Of a stretch of 64,000 bases of DNA, positions 23,101 to 31,906 are shown piece by piece; the stretch's first letter is position 1, and the number at the start of each line of letters is the position of its first letter. The stretch is from Calliopum simillimum (Eukaryota > Arthropoda > Insecta > Diptera > Lauxaniidae), in NCBI GenBank assembly GCA_951812925.1, contig OX638368.1:83744909-83808908 (forward strand). Direction: 5' to 3'. The notes below the pieces were generated by a model. The model had not been told where the DNA came from. It did no database searches and saw nothing but the letters and a program-made list of their open reading frames with translations. The translations under genes and the position numbers were made by a program.

Positions 23101-25247
23101 TTTTGCTTTAAATGAAAATAAATTGTATAGAATGTGATTCTCCATAAAAGCTCCTAAACTTTAAGTCGATAAAAAATAAAGGGATGCAATTTATAGAGCA
23201 AATATTTTTTTATACGACTCAAAATCTTAGGAGCTAATTTTTGAAAATTCTTAAATTTAAAAAAAAACGTTTTTAATATTTCCGAAACGATTTTAATAAT
23301 GTTAATGCCGATTATAAAAAAAAGAAAAATGGTGAAGCGCTTATTTTTAATTAAAAAAAAAAAACAAAAAAAAATTACTAACCTGGCCGGGAGTCGAACC
23401 CTGGTATCACTTTTCAATCACTAGACGTTAGACAACTAGGCTATTGACCGATATGATGCAGACTTATCTGATGTAGACTTATATGATGTTAAGATTTAAA
23501 GTTTGTAAATGAAACAAATTTCTGTTGTTTTTTTATAAGTACATATTGTGTTCTTTCACTTCCCTTCTTTTGATAAAAAATATTACATACTCCAATTTGG
23601 AATCAAAAACGTTTCTTCAAACAAAGTTTGAAAAGTTTTCAAATAATCATACACAATAAAATAAAGATACAAAAAAAAACAAATCAAAAATGTTTTTTTT
23701 TATCATCATTAAAATTAATTAAAGCAAATCCGTTTTGAGTTCGTATTTGAAGTAATTACGGATTCGAAACGGATTCACCCAGGTTCGAATCCTACCACAG
23801 GTAGATTTTTATCCTTTATTTTTCTTCCTTTTTTCTTTTTATTTTTTTAATTGTTAATAAGCGCATCAAAACGTTTTTTTTTTCTGTAAATATACAGCAT
23901 TAACATTTTTAAAAGAGAATCCGTTTTGAATTCGTTTTTACATACGTTTCGGATTTGAAACGGGCCCGCACTGCGGAATTACCCGGGTTCGAATTCTACC
24001 ATAGGCGGATCGATAATTTTTTTCTTTTTATTTATTTTTTTTTTTTTTTTAATCGCTAATAAGCGCTTCAAAATGTTTTTATTTTTTATTTAAACACAGA
24101 GTTTTGAATTCGTTGTGATGTACGTTACGGGTTCGAAATGGATTCGTTACCGCGAATTACGTTTTTTATACCTTTATGAACTCGTAACGGGTTCGAAACG
24201 GATTCTCATCCGTTTTTGTGCACATTGGGTAGCTACATTTTTAAACTAGGATTTCTCTTAAGACAGAAGTCGTACGAAAACAATTCTCATGGCGTTTTTA
24301 TAGCAAATTTTATAAACTACAATATTGCCGACGTTATTCTTTAGAAGTCGCCGTTAGCGAGATATTAGAAAAAAACCAGGGACCTTTGATCTTGAATAAC
24401 TTTTTTAGCTCACATGGGATAAATGGGGACTTCTGATATTTCATTTGTAATGATGTATTTAAGATCTGTATCGCTGCGTTTAGCTTTCCCCTAAATATTG
24501 CAATTTCAAACGCTAATTTGCCTGAACTAATAGATATAATCAAATGCGATTGTTTAAAAAAGAGGTTAAAACAAAAAACAGATTTGCGGACATGGTATAG
24601 AAGCGATAATTTAAAATTGGAAAACATTGTGTTATATGCTATTGAAAATTTACTGCGTTTTTAAAAAATCTATAAATCCATGGCAATTTTATAGACCCAT
24701 GTGTATATATATTTTCATATATATCGAAACGTGTAAATAGTAATTAAATATTTAGCAATCGTGTTTTAGCGCATTCAAATCATTTTAAGGTATTAAGATA
24801 TTATAAATTATTAAAAAAATTTCTATGACGTACTCATAAACCATATTAAAAACGACGACAGATTCTTAGTCAATCAAAACAAGATATTTTTCTTAATCTT
24901 AGTCAAGTAAGAAAATATGAAATTATAAATAGATAACATTTAAAATACAAAAAATCCATTCCGTGTGGTAAATTTTTTGCATTTGATACAAATTAGCAAC
25001 ACTAATGCGATATCGTTATACCAAACAAAAAATACGAAATTAAAAATTTTAAAAACATCAAACAAAAATTGTTATTTTAATTTCAATTTGAATACCAAGC
25101 AAATACTCAAAAATGTAAAACAAAATAAACATCTTCAAGTGGATTTTGGTATGCTTACTTACCACAATGAGCGAGATCAATTATCGGCACTAGACTTTTG
25201 GTCAGCAGCGTGTCGACTTTATCTTCATTAGATTTTGTTTTTAACAT
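5025..25247 (-). CDS. 2-oxoglutarate/Fe(II) oxygenase, isopenicillin-N-synthase-like (partial)
   Basis: Five exons join in phase: 25247-25163, 6265-6150, 6091-5806, 5642-5173 and 5103-5025, giving about 345 residues. The start ATG has a good context (GCAAAATG) and opens a short leader followed by [10 protein letters not shown], the usual start of the DIOX_N domain. Iron ligands of the double-stranded beta-helix are H263 and D265 in GEHTDYG and H321 in AHRV; R336 and S338 form the RxS site that binds 2-oxoglutarate. Residues about 198-258 are a long insertion before the HTD motif compared with typical family members. The exon-5 donor (G|GTAGTT) implies one more exon carrying the C-terminus; it is not seen down to position 1. 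Likely a cytosolic oxidoreductase; the substrate cannot be told. Intron 1 is 18.9 kb and full of transposons. Confidence 0.88.
5173..5642 (-). CDS. Oxygenase exon 4 (catalytic core)
   Basis: 470 nt between acceptor TTTTTTAG|ATATTT and donor GCTTTG|GTAAGT. It carries TLRLLYYPP, then an acidic insertion, then [15 protein letters not shown] with two iron ligands, and ends in [10 protein letters not shown]. Confidence 0.9.
5806..6091 (-). CDS. Oxygenase exon 3
   Basis: 286 nt between acceptor AACAATAG|CTTAAA and donor CCTTGG|GTAAGA. It encodes the [12 protein letters not shown] and [12 protein letters not shown] segments, conserved in this family between the DIOX_N domain and the catalytic core. 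Confidence 0.87.
6150..6265 (-). CDS. Oxygenase exon 2
   Basis: 116 nt between acceptor TTAAAG|GTACC and donor AAAAG|GTAAAT. It encodes the helix and the [14 protein letters not shown] segment typical of the DIOX_N domain (the xxNHGI motif). Confidence 0.85.
6266..9980. other. Intron 1, left part: AT-rich, few repeats
   Basis: Intronic sequence of the oxygenase gene with no supported gene. 7680-7940 holds two degenerate units with GGTGCCACGCCCCTAAA, related to the 2451-4942 family. 8340-8373 and 8684-8805 together match a repeat also present at 32145-32340, here split by a small TIR element. The rest shows nothing recognisable. Confidence 0.6.
8374..8683. mobile_element. Small TIR element (MITE), about 310 bp
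   Basis: Inverted ends contain AAACCTCGTGACGC at 8385 and GCGTCACGAGGTTT at 8658. It splits a repeat that is contiguous at 32145-32340, which shows it is an insertion. There is no coding capacity. The exact end bases and target duplication are unclear. Confidence 0.65.
9981..10216 (-). repeat. Gypsy 3' LTR
   Basis: 236 bp, TG...CA bounded, matching the other LTR except for one extra A near 10200. It carries the only plausible polyadenylation region of the element. Confidence 0.95.
10217..10232 (-). other. Gypsy polypurine tract
   Basis: On the minus strand the 3' LTR is preceded by TGTGGGGGGAATAA, a standard plus-strand priming purine tract immediately at the LTR border. Confidence 0.85.
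10247..13336 (-). CDS. pol: Gypsy Pol polyprotein (PR-RT-RH-IN)
   Basis: 1029 residues without interruption. Protease LIDSGAE with D48; reverse transcriptase with [11 protein letters not shown] and YLDD at 346-349; RNase H with D500 (VDASN) and D566 (TDHKP); integrase with the H689/H693/C723/C726 zinc site and catalytic D755, D814 and E850 (D35E spacing), ending in a GPF-type module near 973. The order PR-RT-RH-IN defines Ty3/Gypsy. All catalytic residues are present. The frame may in fact start upstream of its first methionine if entered by frameshift from Gag. No chromodomain is seen. Confidence 0.95.
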   Translation of the reverse strand: MFLCSKHPTHTNKLKDSIIATADDGHLTTFTRRLFIFDNDNKLNFLIDSGAEVSVLPASKFKTFKRKSDLQLTAANGSTISTYGNKLLTVNLKLRRDFVFTFILADIAKPIIGADFLTKYELLIDLKHKRLIDPLTNIAVNTITAFTETPLPKLLCIENKYTQILKHFPSLTTEPDYNKPVKHKTEHHIITEGQLPFSRPRRLDLLKSKIAKNEFEFLVKNGICRPSDSMTASPLHLVPKREPNDWRPCGDYRRLNAITVPDRYPLPHIHDLSIDLHNKQIFSKLDLIRAYHQIPMATADVHKTAITTPFGMFEFLRMPFGLRNSAQTFQRFINEVLQGLDFIFVYLDDILVASETEEEHVTHLTQVFERLDEYGLNIKPNKCVFGVNSINFLSYNISKDGIQPSTERIQCITDYPVPNTVKQMQKFIGMTNYYHKCIPKLAHMLSSIYQMVTTSSKTKDKHLQWTDTTLQAFKAIKDSFTKKTLLNHFNSKAKLSIAVDASNTAIGGVLQQEYNAQLEPLAFFSKKLSPAETKYSTFDRELLAIYLTIKHFRHYLEGRVFKVLTDHKPLTYALQSKTERSPRQTRHLEYIAQFTSDIVHIKGADNSVADALSRCDVEAFATSDLDLKALFTEQSSDDELKDILDKHIYNFEQIDIPFLNIKIWCEHSDNTTRPYIPQQLRKKIFDQLHNIAHPGTRATRRLIGQRYFWPNMNKQINQWSQECLNCQRAKIHRHTKTVPHKINIPKGRFEHIHIDLVGPLPPSNGYRYLLTVIDRNTRWPEAYPLKDTETNTITNTFLREYVSRFGVPLEITSDRGSQFTSNTFTTFIKFLGSHQITTTAYHPQSNGIIERFHRQLKASIRASSNQQNWYLELPIILLGLRSTIKEDIKASPAEMVFGQTLKLPHQLVVPNPQTFDPTDVLSKLRENINNVRSNITHHSRSENFYMPLNMKDCKFVFVRTDGIRRSLQNPYEGPFEVIERTPKYFTIRKNNTTQNIAIDRIKPAFTDITTQHQLTTSSTPVKRVRFDLF
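13294..14238 (-). CDS. gag: Gypsy Gag polyprotein
   Basis: 314 residues. The capsid-like region spans about residues 45-210. The C-terminus is basic and rich in R and S, followed by a cysteine/histidine motif [14 protein letters not shown] near residue 285, a variant zinc knuckle found in insect Gypsy Gag proteins. It should form the particle and bind element RNA. The frame overlaps the start of the Pol frame by 43 nt in another register, so Pol is probably made by frameshifting. Confidence 0.85.
   Translation of the reverse strand: MFRSPNRDNGGSANRTQLIELDQDQNTIPNPFDNVLASEISATSVKLPQFWTNCPDAWFIHAELQFQFKGISVDKTKYEYTITALPQEVIVTVLDFIRNPPSTNLYEGLKKILIERNSLSENKRIDKILSDSEIGDRKPSQFYRSLELLAGTSVEPDFLRKIWLRKLPKSLNVALTGSNLKELSEVLNLADNLWEVITESEVSSIKAKPQTIASPSVNLQAVISNFTDTTSKILECFNKLTLEVNSIKQDQQQYRSSHRTFSRDRYRRRSNSRNSSRQRPPNWLCRYHYKFGNDARKCEQPCSYVQNTQRTPTN
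14614..14631 (-). other. Gypsy primer binding site
   Basis: Directly inside the 5' LTR the minus strand reads AC then TGGCGATCCTGCTGGAC, a TGG-starting site as expected for a tRNA 3' end. I do not assign the tRNA. Confidence 0.65.
14633..14867 (-). repeat. Gypsy 5' LTR
   Basis: 235 bp copy of the LTR at the upstream end in transcription direction. It should carry the promoter of the element. Confidence 0.95.
14868..15463. other. Intronic DNA, nothing recognised
   Basis: AT-rich sequence between the Gypsy and Copia elements; no repeat family or coding frame is recognised. Confidence 0.5.
15464..15624 (+). repeat. Copia left LTR
   Basis: Starts TGTTGAATTTAAGCAATC and ends GTGAGTTTCAATA; aligns over its length with 21419-21578. 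The start resembles the TGTTG start of fly copia LTRs. Confidence 0.75.
15794..16259 (+). pseudogene. Copia Gag remnant with zinc knuckle
   Basis: The frame 15794-16159 carries the Gag core motif [19 protein letters not shown] and [13 protein letters not shown], typical of Copia Gag (UBN2 family). After a stop, a frame at about 16180-16235 encodes the CCHC knuckle [14 protein letters not shown]. Upstream coding sequence from 15610 is frameshifted. Confidence 0.8.
16265..16493 (+). pseudogene. Copia protease remnant
   Basis: Encodes [12 protein letters not shown], the Copia protease active-site motif. The frame ends just before the Merlin-like insertion. Confidence 0.75.
17019..17490. repeat. 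(CAA)n-rich microsatellite block
   Basis: Imperfect ACAACA runs, interrupted at 17100-17180 by a unique segment. It lies inside the Merlin-like element. Confidence 0.8.
17663..17949 (+). pseudogene. Merlin (IS1595-type) transposase C-terminal remnant
   Basis: Read with one stop at 17779, this region encodes [20 protein letters not shown], then [17 protein letters not shown], then [14 protein letters not shown]. The pattern VNHS...[10 protein letters not shown]...YxxRR is typical of the last catalytic segment of ISXO2/Merlin transposases. The rest of the enzyme is not seen, so the copy cannot move itself. Confidence 0.75.
18453..18637 (+). pseudogene. Copia integrase N-terminal remnant
   Basis: Between the two nested insertions, frames encode [15 protein letters not shown] and FVSFIDDY, matching the zinc-finger end and the catalytic-core start of Copia integrase (FxxFIDDYxH). 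Confidence 0.65.
18647..20194. mobile_element. Foldback/MULE-like element with 9-bp target duplication
   Basis: 1.55 kb insertion in the Copia integrase region. Exact 9-bp duplication GATTACATT at 18638-18646 and 20195-20203. Ends AGGTGCATAAAGTGAGCTAT and its near-perfect complement. Arms consist of repeated blocks with ATTTTCCGGAAA, AATTTCGAGCT and CAGCCAGACGAATC. A second copy of the left end begins at about 18898, directly after AATGTAATC. The loop (19430-19580) holds a GC-rich core shared with the family at 43511-51750. No transposase is seen. A 9-bp duplication fits Mutator-like and FB-type elements. Confidence 0.85.
20204..20520 (+). pseudogene. Copia integrase core remnant
   Basis: The frame encodes [20 protein letters not shown] and [18 protein letters not shown], the second and third parts of the Copia integrase core (RxDxGxEY and PQQNGxAER motifs). 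The reading breaks soon after 20495. Confidence 0.8.
20640..20835 (+). pseudogene. Copia RNase H C-terminal remnant
   Basis: Encodes [16 protein letters not shown] near 20723-20790, the Copia polyprotein terminus. A direct duplication of about 45 bp (GATTCAATATA... block) follows and is then split by the MITE at 20836. Confidence 0.7.
20836..21373. mobile_element. MITE with 8-bp target duplication, 538 bp
   Basis: Ends CCTTAGAGCGCTATAGTCCT and its complement, extending about 28 bp with few mismatches; target duplication TATCGATA at 20828-20835 and 21374-21381. Internal GTGGAGATAGGA copies repeat part of the ends. An 8-bp duplication suggests the hAT group, but the superfamily is not proven. 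Confidence 0.8.
21419..21578 (+). repeat. Copia right LTR
   Basis: Starts TGTAGAATTTAAGCAATC and ends GTGAGTCTCAATA; differs from the left LTR at many positions, which shows age. Confidence 0.75.
21663..21923. mobile_element. Small TIR element (MITE), about 260 bp
   Basis: Ends GTTTTCACAATGTCCAG and CTGGACATTGTGAAAC are inverted copies. The interior is rich in GTTAA/TTAAC. No coding frame is present; target duplication not resolved. Confidence 0.6.
22238..22312 (-). repeat. tRNA-like segment, copy 1
   Basis: On the minus strand TAGCCTAGTTGTCTA (22303-22289) fits an A box and GGTTCGCCTCC (22250-22240) fits a B box with one change. Spacing is about that of a tRNA gene. No full cloverleaf could be drawn, so it is tRNA-derived rather than a working tRNA. 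Confidence 0.5.
23383..23452 (-). repeat. tRNA-like segment, copy 2
   Basis: On the minus strand TAGCCTAGTTGTCTA (23443-23429) as A box and GGTTCGACTCC (23400-23390) as a perfect B box, about 70 nt overall. It could drive RNA polymerase III transcription of the repeat. Confidence 0.55.
24241..25162. other. Intron 1, right part: nothing recognised
   Basis: AT-rich sequence between the tRNA-like repeat block and oxygenase exon 1. No repeat family recognised. Confidence 0.5.
25163..25247 (-). CDS. Oxygenase exon 1 (start codon exon)
   Basis: Reads from ATG at 25247-25245 to the donor TTGTG|GTAAGTAAG at 25163, 85 nt, leaving one base of a split glycine codon. That phase matches exon 2, which starts with two bases of a codon at 6265. 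The exon ends in the [10 protein letters not shown] motif expected just before the TEECP segment of exon 2, which is why I join them across 18.9 kb. Confidence 0.82.
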
Positions 25248-26287
25248 TTTGCTGATCTTTGCTGTTGTTGTAAGTGTAATTGAGGTTGTTGTTAATGAAA
25301 AACACTAATAAGAACACGATATTATAATTAGTATTTTGAAGTAAATTTAGATTTATTTGTACTTGCTGTTTTATTTTTTTTTTTTTGTTTTTTTCTTAAT
25401 GTTATTGTTTGTAACTTTGCAAATACGAGTACTCGCCGTAAATGACAAATTATTCTGACGCAGATCAGTTTGAGACTTTATCGATTTTGTTTTTTTTTTT
25501 TTACAGAGTCACATCAATGCAATTTTTTTATTTTTTGTTTTTTTTTACAAGTTTTATGGCGGAAATTAAATTCTATTTTATTTTATTTGCGCTCGACTAT
25601 AGCAAAAAATGAAGCGCGACCGCGATACCACGGAGATCGATCAATTGAATACGACGATACGTTACGTTTTGATCAATCGAGTGCGATCGAACGACAGTCA
25701 AAGATTATTTCGTATGACTCAATGACTCAAAACCAAAAATCTATAGAGTTGAGGAAATATGTATGTACAATATATTTTTAATCAAAACAGTGAAACTATT
25801 TGAGCTGTAATGCCGATTGAGATAACGTAAATGATCGCACACGGCAAAGATCATTACTATTTTTGTTTTTTTACAACTTTTTTGAAATGTACGTAATACA
25901 TTCAGTTAACACACTTTCGCTCACACATTACACGACGTTTTTTCGTTGCTTATCACTGTTGCTGACTGGTTGGCTCTCTTCCAGCCGGGCACGAGTTTAC
26001 TACTTCTAGTTAAGTAATAAATTTCGAGTTGAAAATATTTTTATCGCAAGCACCTCTGTAAATTTATTTTTATTATTTTTGCAAGATTAGTTGTTGCTTT
26101 TTTGTTGTTTTTGTCGTATTTTTTTATTTCTATAATAATTAGATAAATTTAATCAAAAATAAATTGTGATAACTAAATTAGCGCCTGTTGCTTTCAATTC
26201 TACGCGTATGGCTACAAACAGGCAACAAGCATCTTGTCCCTCTTAACGCTTTTTTACCACTAATTTAACAAATATGTTTTAACAAAA
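25248..26287. other. Upstream region of the oxygenase gene
   Basis: This should hold the 5' UTR and promoter of the minus-strand oxygenase gene. GC content rises around 25610-25760, where several frames are open on the plus strand (an ATG at 25609 opens 38 codons) but none is recognised. No clear TATA or initiator was fixed. Confidence 0.35.
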
Positions 26288-26684
26288 GGCACAACTGTGG
26301 GAAAAGGAGAGGAGGGCGCCAGCCACAACAGCAACTATGGCGGAGACAATATTCAACTGCAGCAACAGGTAGATTTTTGTTCTTGTTATTTTGCTGTTGT
26401 TTTTATTGTTGCTGTTGTTGATCGTCAGACATTATCGCTTTGATTGCTCAGCGCGCCGTATGTCGCTTTGTTTGGATTTATCTTTAGATAACAACAACAA
26501 ATACATATATACATAAGTAAATAAAATGTACAACAGCAGCTTTTATTTCTCTTTACCTCCTGCTTGTTGGCAGATTGTTGGTGAAGATCACTGGCTTGAT
26601 CACAAACGCGAATATGCCGAGCAACTGGCAAACACTTGCAATGAGTCTCAACTAAATACTGATGCTGAATCATGGCTTCAATAA
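26288..26684 (+). CDS. Possible two-exon coding segment, unknown
   Basis: An open segment at 26288-26368 ends in donor CAACAG|GTAGAT. A very strong acceptor (pyrimidine tract from 26541, then TTGGCAG) opens at 26574 and runs in the same phase to TAA at 26682-26684, encoding a hydrophilic tail that includes EDHWLDHKREYAEQLANT. No start codon is in frame, so earlier exons would be needed. The same stretch is also open on the minus strand (26425-26763). No family is recognised; either strand, or neither, may be coding. Confidence 0.3.
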
Positions 26685-26929
26685 GCGGAAGAGTACCGCG
26701 CCTAGTGGTGGCGTTAAACAGTGATGGTGAATTTTTGCAACGCTTCGGAAAAACTACATACATATTAACAAAGCGATTATCTTTTTTTTTTAAGGGAGAA
26801 CGATAAGCATGTATGAGTTAGGAATTGGTTTGCGTATAATATACATTTTTTATAAATAACCAAGCCAGTGATATAACACCAGGTTTTAATTTTAAATAAG
26901 TTACACTTATAATGTGTTTCGAAAAGCGT

Positions 26930-27045
26930 AAATCCACTTTGTCATTCCGTTTGTAACTCAGAGAAGGCGGCGTGGCTCCTCTTATATAAGCAAAGATTTT
27001 AAAATGCTAGAATGTAGGGTATTTCATTTTTAACCAGACCAAATA
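26930..27045. repeat. Fragment of the 2451-4942 repeat family
   Basis: Contains CACTTTGTCATTCCGTTTGT, AGAAGGCGGCGTGGCTCCT and ATGTAGGGTATTTCA, all typical of that family. Confidence 0.65.
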
Positions 27046-29483
27046 CATCCCTTTTACTTCACATTTTTGAGCTCAAAATGAGAATTTGTAAAACTATAAT
27101 GAGAGAATGTTATTCAAAACGAGAATATTTAAATTGATATTGAGAATAGTGCAGGCAAATTAGGTAAAAACAGGTATTCATTTCTAATTTTGTTGAACAT
27201 GCACCGATTTTGATCCGACAGGGCTCATTTTGTTCGTAATAAAATTTAAAGCAAAACCAACACATTAGTTTTTTCCGGCCTTTCCCCAAAATTTCTTTAG
27301 TCCCCCGTGAACCCTCAAAATCGGATAAATTCAATAAAACTGTTCTAACATGCTTAAAAATGGAAAGTTATGCTATTCACGATGTTCTCCAGATTGCTGA
27401 ATCCAAATATGATGTTGGAAAATGAAAAAACTCAAAATTGTGCCCGGAAAACTGCGTACATACCCATTTTAAGCACCAAAAATGGGAAAAAATCGTTACA
27501 GGGGGTTTTAGCCTAGAAGTCTTGTTACATTGAATGAATTTATACGGTCGGTGTGGGATATTATTTTTTATACTATGAAAAGTAAAGTTTACCAAAAATT
27601 TTTTTGTATTTTTGATTTGTTTATTATTTAAGCAATAACTATAAAAAGTTAATACAACTCAAAATTAAAAATATTTGGAACATTTTGCAAACCATTTTTT
27701 CTAAACTAATTTGAGGTCGCTGAACACGAAAAACCCAATTATTTTTTTTTTCCTTGCGGCCGGTCCCGAGTTATTCGTTAATTTATATTTTCGAGGTTAT
27801 AGCTTCATATACATCAATATATTTTTATGACGCCAAGTTCGATCAATTTTTTTTTCCCACGTTGACAAAGAGTGATAAATGGCGCTTCTAACAAGTATGC
27901 TAATGATTATGCCTCGAACAAAATTGACTGAGTTATAGCAGGAAAAAGTTTAGAATTTCAGAAATTTTTGAAATTTTTCACATCAGCTTCAAATGAAACA
28001 TTTGGTTTTTGGCATATAATTTTTTTGAATACTTGTTTTTTAGTAGTTTTATTAAATGGCGCATATAATTGCAAACATTTTAAGCCTATGTTGAGCAAAA
28101 TCGAATGAAATTTGCAAAAGATATTAAGCTTTTAGTGCAATAAGGCAGATGTGAGAATTTTCGAAATGTTCTGCCTGAGTCAACAGATCCAATTTTTCAG
28201 CCTCCAGATAGGACACCCTACACTTATTGAACACTTTAAAGATGTTTTAAGTAACTTCTAATCATTCTCTGTAGAAGAACATTGCGGATTGTATCAAAAA
28301 TATTAATTTTTGAAAGAAATCGAAATTTCCCTATTGCACTAAAACCCTAATATCTTTTGGAAATTTCATTCGATTTTGCTCAACATAGGCTTAAAATGTT
28401 TGCAATTATATGCGCCATTTAATAAAATTACTAAAAAACAAGTATTAAAAAAAATTATACATATGCCAAAAACCAAATGTTTCATTTGAAGTTGATGTGA
28501 AAAATTTAAAAAATTTGTGAAATTTCAAACTTCTTTCTGCTATAACTTAGTCAATTTTGTTCGAAGCATATTCATTGGTATACTTGTTAGAAGCGCCATT
28601 AATCACTCTTTGTCAACGTGGAAAAATAAAATTGATCGAACTTGGCGTCATAGAAATATATTGATGTATATGAAGCTATAACCTCGAAAATATAAATTAA
28701 CGAATAACTCGGGAACGGCCGCAAGGAAAAAAAATAATTGGGTTTTTCGTGTTTAGCGACCTCAAATTAGTTTAGAAAAAATGGTTTGCAAAATGTTCCA
28801 AATATTTTTAATTTTGAGTTGTATTAACTTTTTATAGTTATTGCTTAAATAATAAACAAATCAAAAACACAAAAAAATTTTTGGTAAACTTTACTTTTTA
28901 TAGTAAAACCCCCTGTAACGATTTTTTCAAATTTTTGGTGCTTAAAATGGGTATGTACTAGGGATTCCAATTTTTGGACTTTTTGCGATCCCGGGATTTC
29001 GGGATCAGAATTTTTTGAATCCCGGGATCCCGGGATTTTTCGGGATTTGTATGAATTTTTTTTCTTTCTAAATAAAGCAGAGTTTAGTATTGAAAATTCC
29101 TAATATTTTGTCTTATAAACCCCTAGTACACCCCTACAAAGATATTTTATTTAAAAAGTGTAAAAAATATTAAAGAACAATTTCTTAAAACAGGTCCATT
29201 TCATCAAACAATTCTCGCCTTTTTTAAAAAACAAAAAATTCAAAAATACTAATTTACTTCAAAAACGAACATAAAGGTACATTACAGCATTATATGCTTA
29301 GTTAAATGCATACATAAAATATCATACATATTTAATTATATAAAATAGTGAGATCAAAGTTTTAACAAGTTGGACTTGAAAGGAATAACTTTTCTTTTAA
29401 TCAGTTTTATTATTATTAAATATGTTTTTAGGAAAATTAAAGCATTTATTGTTTTATCATCCAATTTATATCATAATTTATTA

Positions 29484-29828
29484 CATATCTGTGGACTTTT
29501 GACAAAACAACCTAAGTCGAGATATGACAATTCTCCAGGATTTTAGTCCTAAATAAAAAATTTAAATATGCTTCTATTGGTAAAATCGCCATGTCTCTAT
29601 AATTTCTTGTTCCAGAGATATATGGGTGTCCCATAGTTCACGCAAGTGTTATGAACCAAAAAAAAATAATAATTTGACAGATTAGTAAAAATGTATGGAA
29701 AGAGGAGATTCAATGCTGCATCAACGAAATTGAGCCACATAATTGAAAAGTAGTTAATCAGTTTTTAGGCTCTCCTGAAAAGTTGCCAATTTCGAGTTAG
29801 GTTGTTTTGTCAAAAGTCCACAGATATT
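29484..29828. mobile_element. MITE, CATATCTGTGG family, copy 1
   Basis: About 345 bp between inverted ends CATATCTGTGGACTTTTGAC and the complement, with TA on each side. Sits inside the hAT element. No coding frame. TA duplication suggests the Tc1/mariner group. Confidence 0.8.
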
Positions 29829-30057
29829 TAACCTCACACCAGGCATTGAAATAAGCTGCAGCAATGCCCTATTTCTGCAGAAATAACTTCAAATTTGCAG
29901 CAACAACAGTCAAAAGTTTTAAAAAATTGTAATAATAATATTTAGCCAAATTTATATTACTTTGTTTTTGAGTTAATCGTTGAAACTAAATACTCATTTT
30001 ATTTTGCATATAACCGTTGCCTTAGATGTCTAACCTCCTAATCTGGGCTTAAATGTA

Positions 30058-30947
30058 TTGGGTGTACAACTTAAAAACCGGAATTTGACGGTGGATGTCC
30101 GTACTAACAAATATCGTGAAAGCTCGAACTTTATATATATATGTCATTTTGAAGGTACATTTGACAGCTATCAAAATCAGTCAACAAAACAATTTTATCT
30201 TGTGTGCATCATTATTATTTTTCACGATAAATAACTTCGAAAATTGGAGAAAAAGATAGCATTTGCGGGAGGTTCTGTTGGGTCATTTTTTTGCAAAGAA
30301 AACTGCTGCCAAAAGTCATTTTTGCATCGGATCGTGACTGGGGATGAAAAATGGATCCATTACGACAACCCGAAACGCAACATTCATATATGAAGCCCGG
30401 ACAACCAGGACCTTCCCAGCCAAAGGCAAATATCCATGGTGCCAAGGTAATGCTCTGTAATGCTCACAGGTGACCTCTATCGATCACAATTAATACGTTT
30501 GAAGCGTGCCATCATCGAAAAACGCCCGGAAAATGCGACCAGACACGAAGCAATAATTTTTCATCATGACAACGCTCGGCCACATATTGCTGCCCCAGTC
30601 AAAAATTACCTGGAAAACAACGAAAAACAACGGATGGGAAATTTTGCCTCACCCGCTTTATAGCCCAGACCTTGCGCCATCAAACTACCATTTGTTCCGA
30701 TCGATGCAGAATGCCCTATCAGGAATACGCTTCACTTAAGTTCAAGATATCGAAAATTGGATATATTCATTTTTGGCCGCCAAGCCGGCGCAATTTTTTT
30801 GGGATGGAATTCATAAATTGCCTGAAAGATGGGGAAATGTTGTAGCTTCCAATGGACAATACTTTGAATAAAATATATTGTAACATTTTTCCACAATAAA
30901 GCATCAAATTTCGCTAAAAAATTCCGGTTTTTAAGTTGTACATCCAA
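30058..30947 (+). mobile_element. mariner element, decayed, 890 bp
   Basis: Inverted ends TTGGGTGTACAACTTAAAAA and TTTTTAAGTTGTACATCCAA, TA duplications at 30056-30057 and 30948-30949. Inside, broken frames encode mariner transposase motifs in order: [26 protein letters not shown] and [11 protein letters not shown], the last two placing the D and D of a DD34D triad. About 400 bp of the 5' coding region is missing or scrambled. Confidence 0.88.
30240..30740 (+). pseudogene. mariner transposase remnant
   Basis: Motifs GDEKW near 30340, FHHDNARPH near 30560 and [13 protein letters not shown] near 30660 are all recognisable but lie in different frames; several stops and a frameshift near 30640. 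The C-terminal portion (NWIYSFLAAK-like) is also frame-shifted. Confidence 0.8.
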
Positions 30948-31145
30948 TAGTACTCGGCAACTCTACTTTAAACATATTTTTACAAATGCAAGAAAGAAAA
31001 TTTCACTATAAATTTTCAATTTAAAATTAAATCATTGCCATGATATCTGTTATTTAATATTAATATTTAGTATTCAACAAACACTTGAATAAGGCACTAA
31101 AAAAATTTTTAAAAAAATTGCAAATAATAAAAAAAAATTCTGCAG

Positions 31146-31240
31146 TAATATTTTTTTTCTTATTTCAACCCCAGCTGCACACGAAAAGCATCTTTCTGAT
31201 TCAACACTTGTTGGTTGAATTGAGAAAAGATAATCGAAAG
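31146..31240 (-). pseudogene. hAT transposase dimerisation-domain remnant
   Basis: Encodes SIQPTSVESERCFSCAAG followed by EIRKKI, which matches the TSxxSERxFSxAG signature of the hAT C-terminal dimerisation region. The rest of the transposase is lost. Confidence 0.8.
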
Positions 31241-31906
31241 TTTTCTGGAGGAAATAACCGCTATCACCACCATTACAATATATATCAATTTCTTCCATTA
31301 AAACGTCGGATAAATTATAAGATTATCTAGAAAACAAATTTTTTGAAGTGGTATTCAAAACTAGATTTAATTTTTCTTTCAAGTTTTTTGCTGCGTTTAC
31401 ATTAACTGTATGGCTATTGTCCTCAATTTGAGTTTTAAATCTAGAGAGAATAAGTTTTATCTCTACTTTAATGTGATTTTTCTGTCATTTAACAAAAAAA
31501 AAACTTGCAAAAGAAATCCCGGGATTGGTAGCACTAATCCCGGGATTTTCGGGACTGCAAAAAGGCTCGAATCCAGGGATCCCGGGACTGAAATCCCTAG
31601 TATGTACGCAGTTTTCCGGGCGCAATTTTGAGTTTTTTCATTTTCTAACATCATATTTGGATTCAGCAATCTAGAGGACCCCGTGAATAGCATAACTTTC
31701 CATTATTAAGCATGTTAGAACAGTTTTATTGAATTTATCCGATTTTGAGGGTTCACGGGGGACTAAAGAAATTTTGGGGAAAGGCCGGAAAAAACTAATG
31801 TGTTGGTTTTGTTTTTAATTTTATTACGAACAAAATGAGCCCTGTCGAATCAAAATCGGTGTATGTTCAACAAAATTAGAAATGAATACCTAATTTGCCT
31901 GCACTA

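Larger units (their letters stand above)
21945..24240. repeat. Duplicated repeat with tRNA-like promoter boxes
   Basis: Two tandem copies of a unit of roughly 1 kb (about 22130-23085 and 23275-24238). The left end is CCCAGTGTGCCAAAC and the right ends read GTGCACATTGGG. Within each copy lie a minus-strand tRNA-like segment and several GGATTCGAAACGG / GTAACGGGTTCG motifs that themselves resemble the T-arm. Partial copy at 3775-4010. It may be a SINE-derived composite or a MITE that captured a tRNA-like sequence. Confidence 0.65.
28972..31590 (-). mobile_element. hAT transposon, decayed
   Basis: Ends TAGGGATT...AATCCCTA with many CCCGGGAT subterminal repeats. The 8-bp duplication GTATGTAC is exact on both sides, and the other arm of the host palindrome (near 27467) preserves the empty site with one GTATGTAC in reverse complement. 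A minus-strand frame encodes the hAT dimerisation motif. Both the ends and the duplication length fit hAT. It carries a mariner (30058-30947) and a MITE (29484-29828). Confidence 0.85.
27140..31906. repeat. Large palindromic element split by a hAT insertion
   Basis: The left arm 27140-28240 pairs with a right arm made of about 28250-28971 and 31599-31906. Landmarks are GTGCAGGCAAATTAGGTA at 27150 and its complement at 31890, and the AACATTTTGCAAACCA block at 27673, complemented at 28780. The right arm is interrupted at 28971 by the hAT element. The left arm holds a short segment (27495-27585) missing on the right. No coding frame. Confidence 0.8.

Noticed and set aside
22238..23452. Functional tRNA genes
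   Set aside because: A and B boxes are visible, but no acceptor stem or anticodon arm pairs properly.
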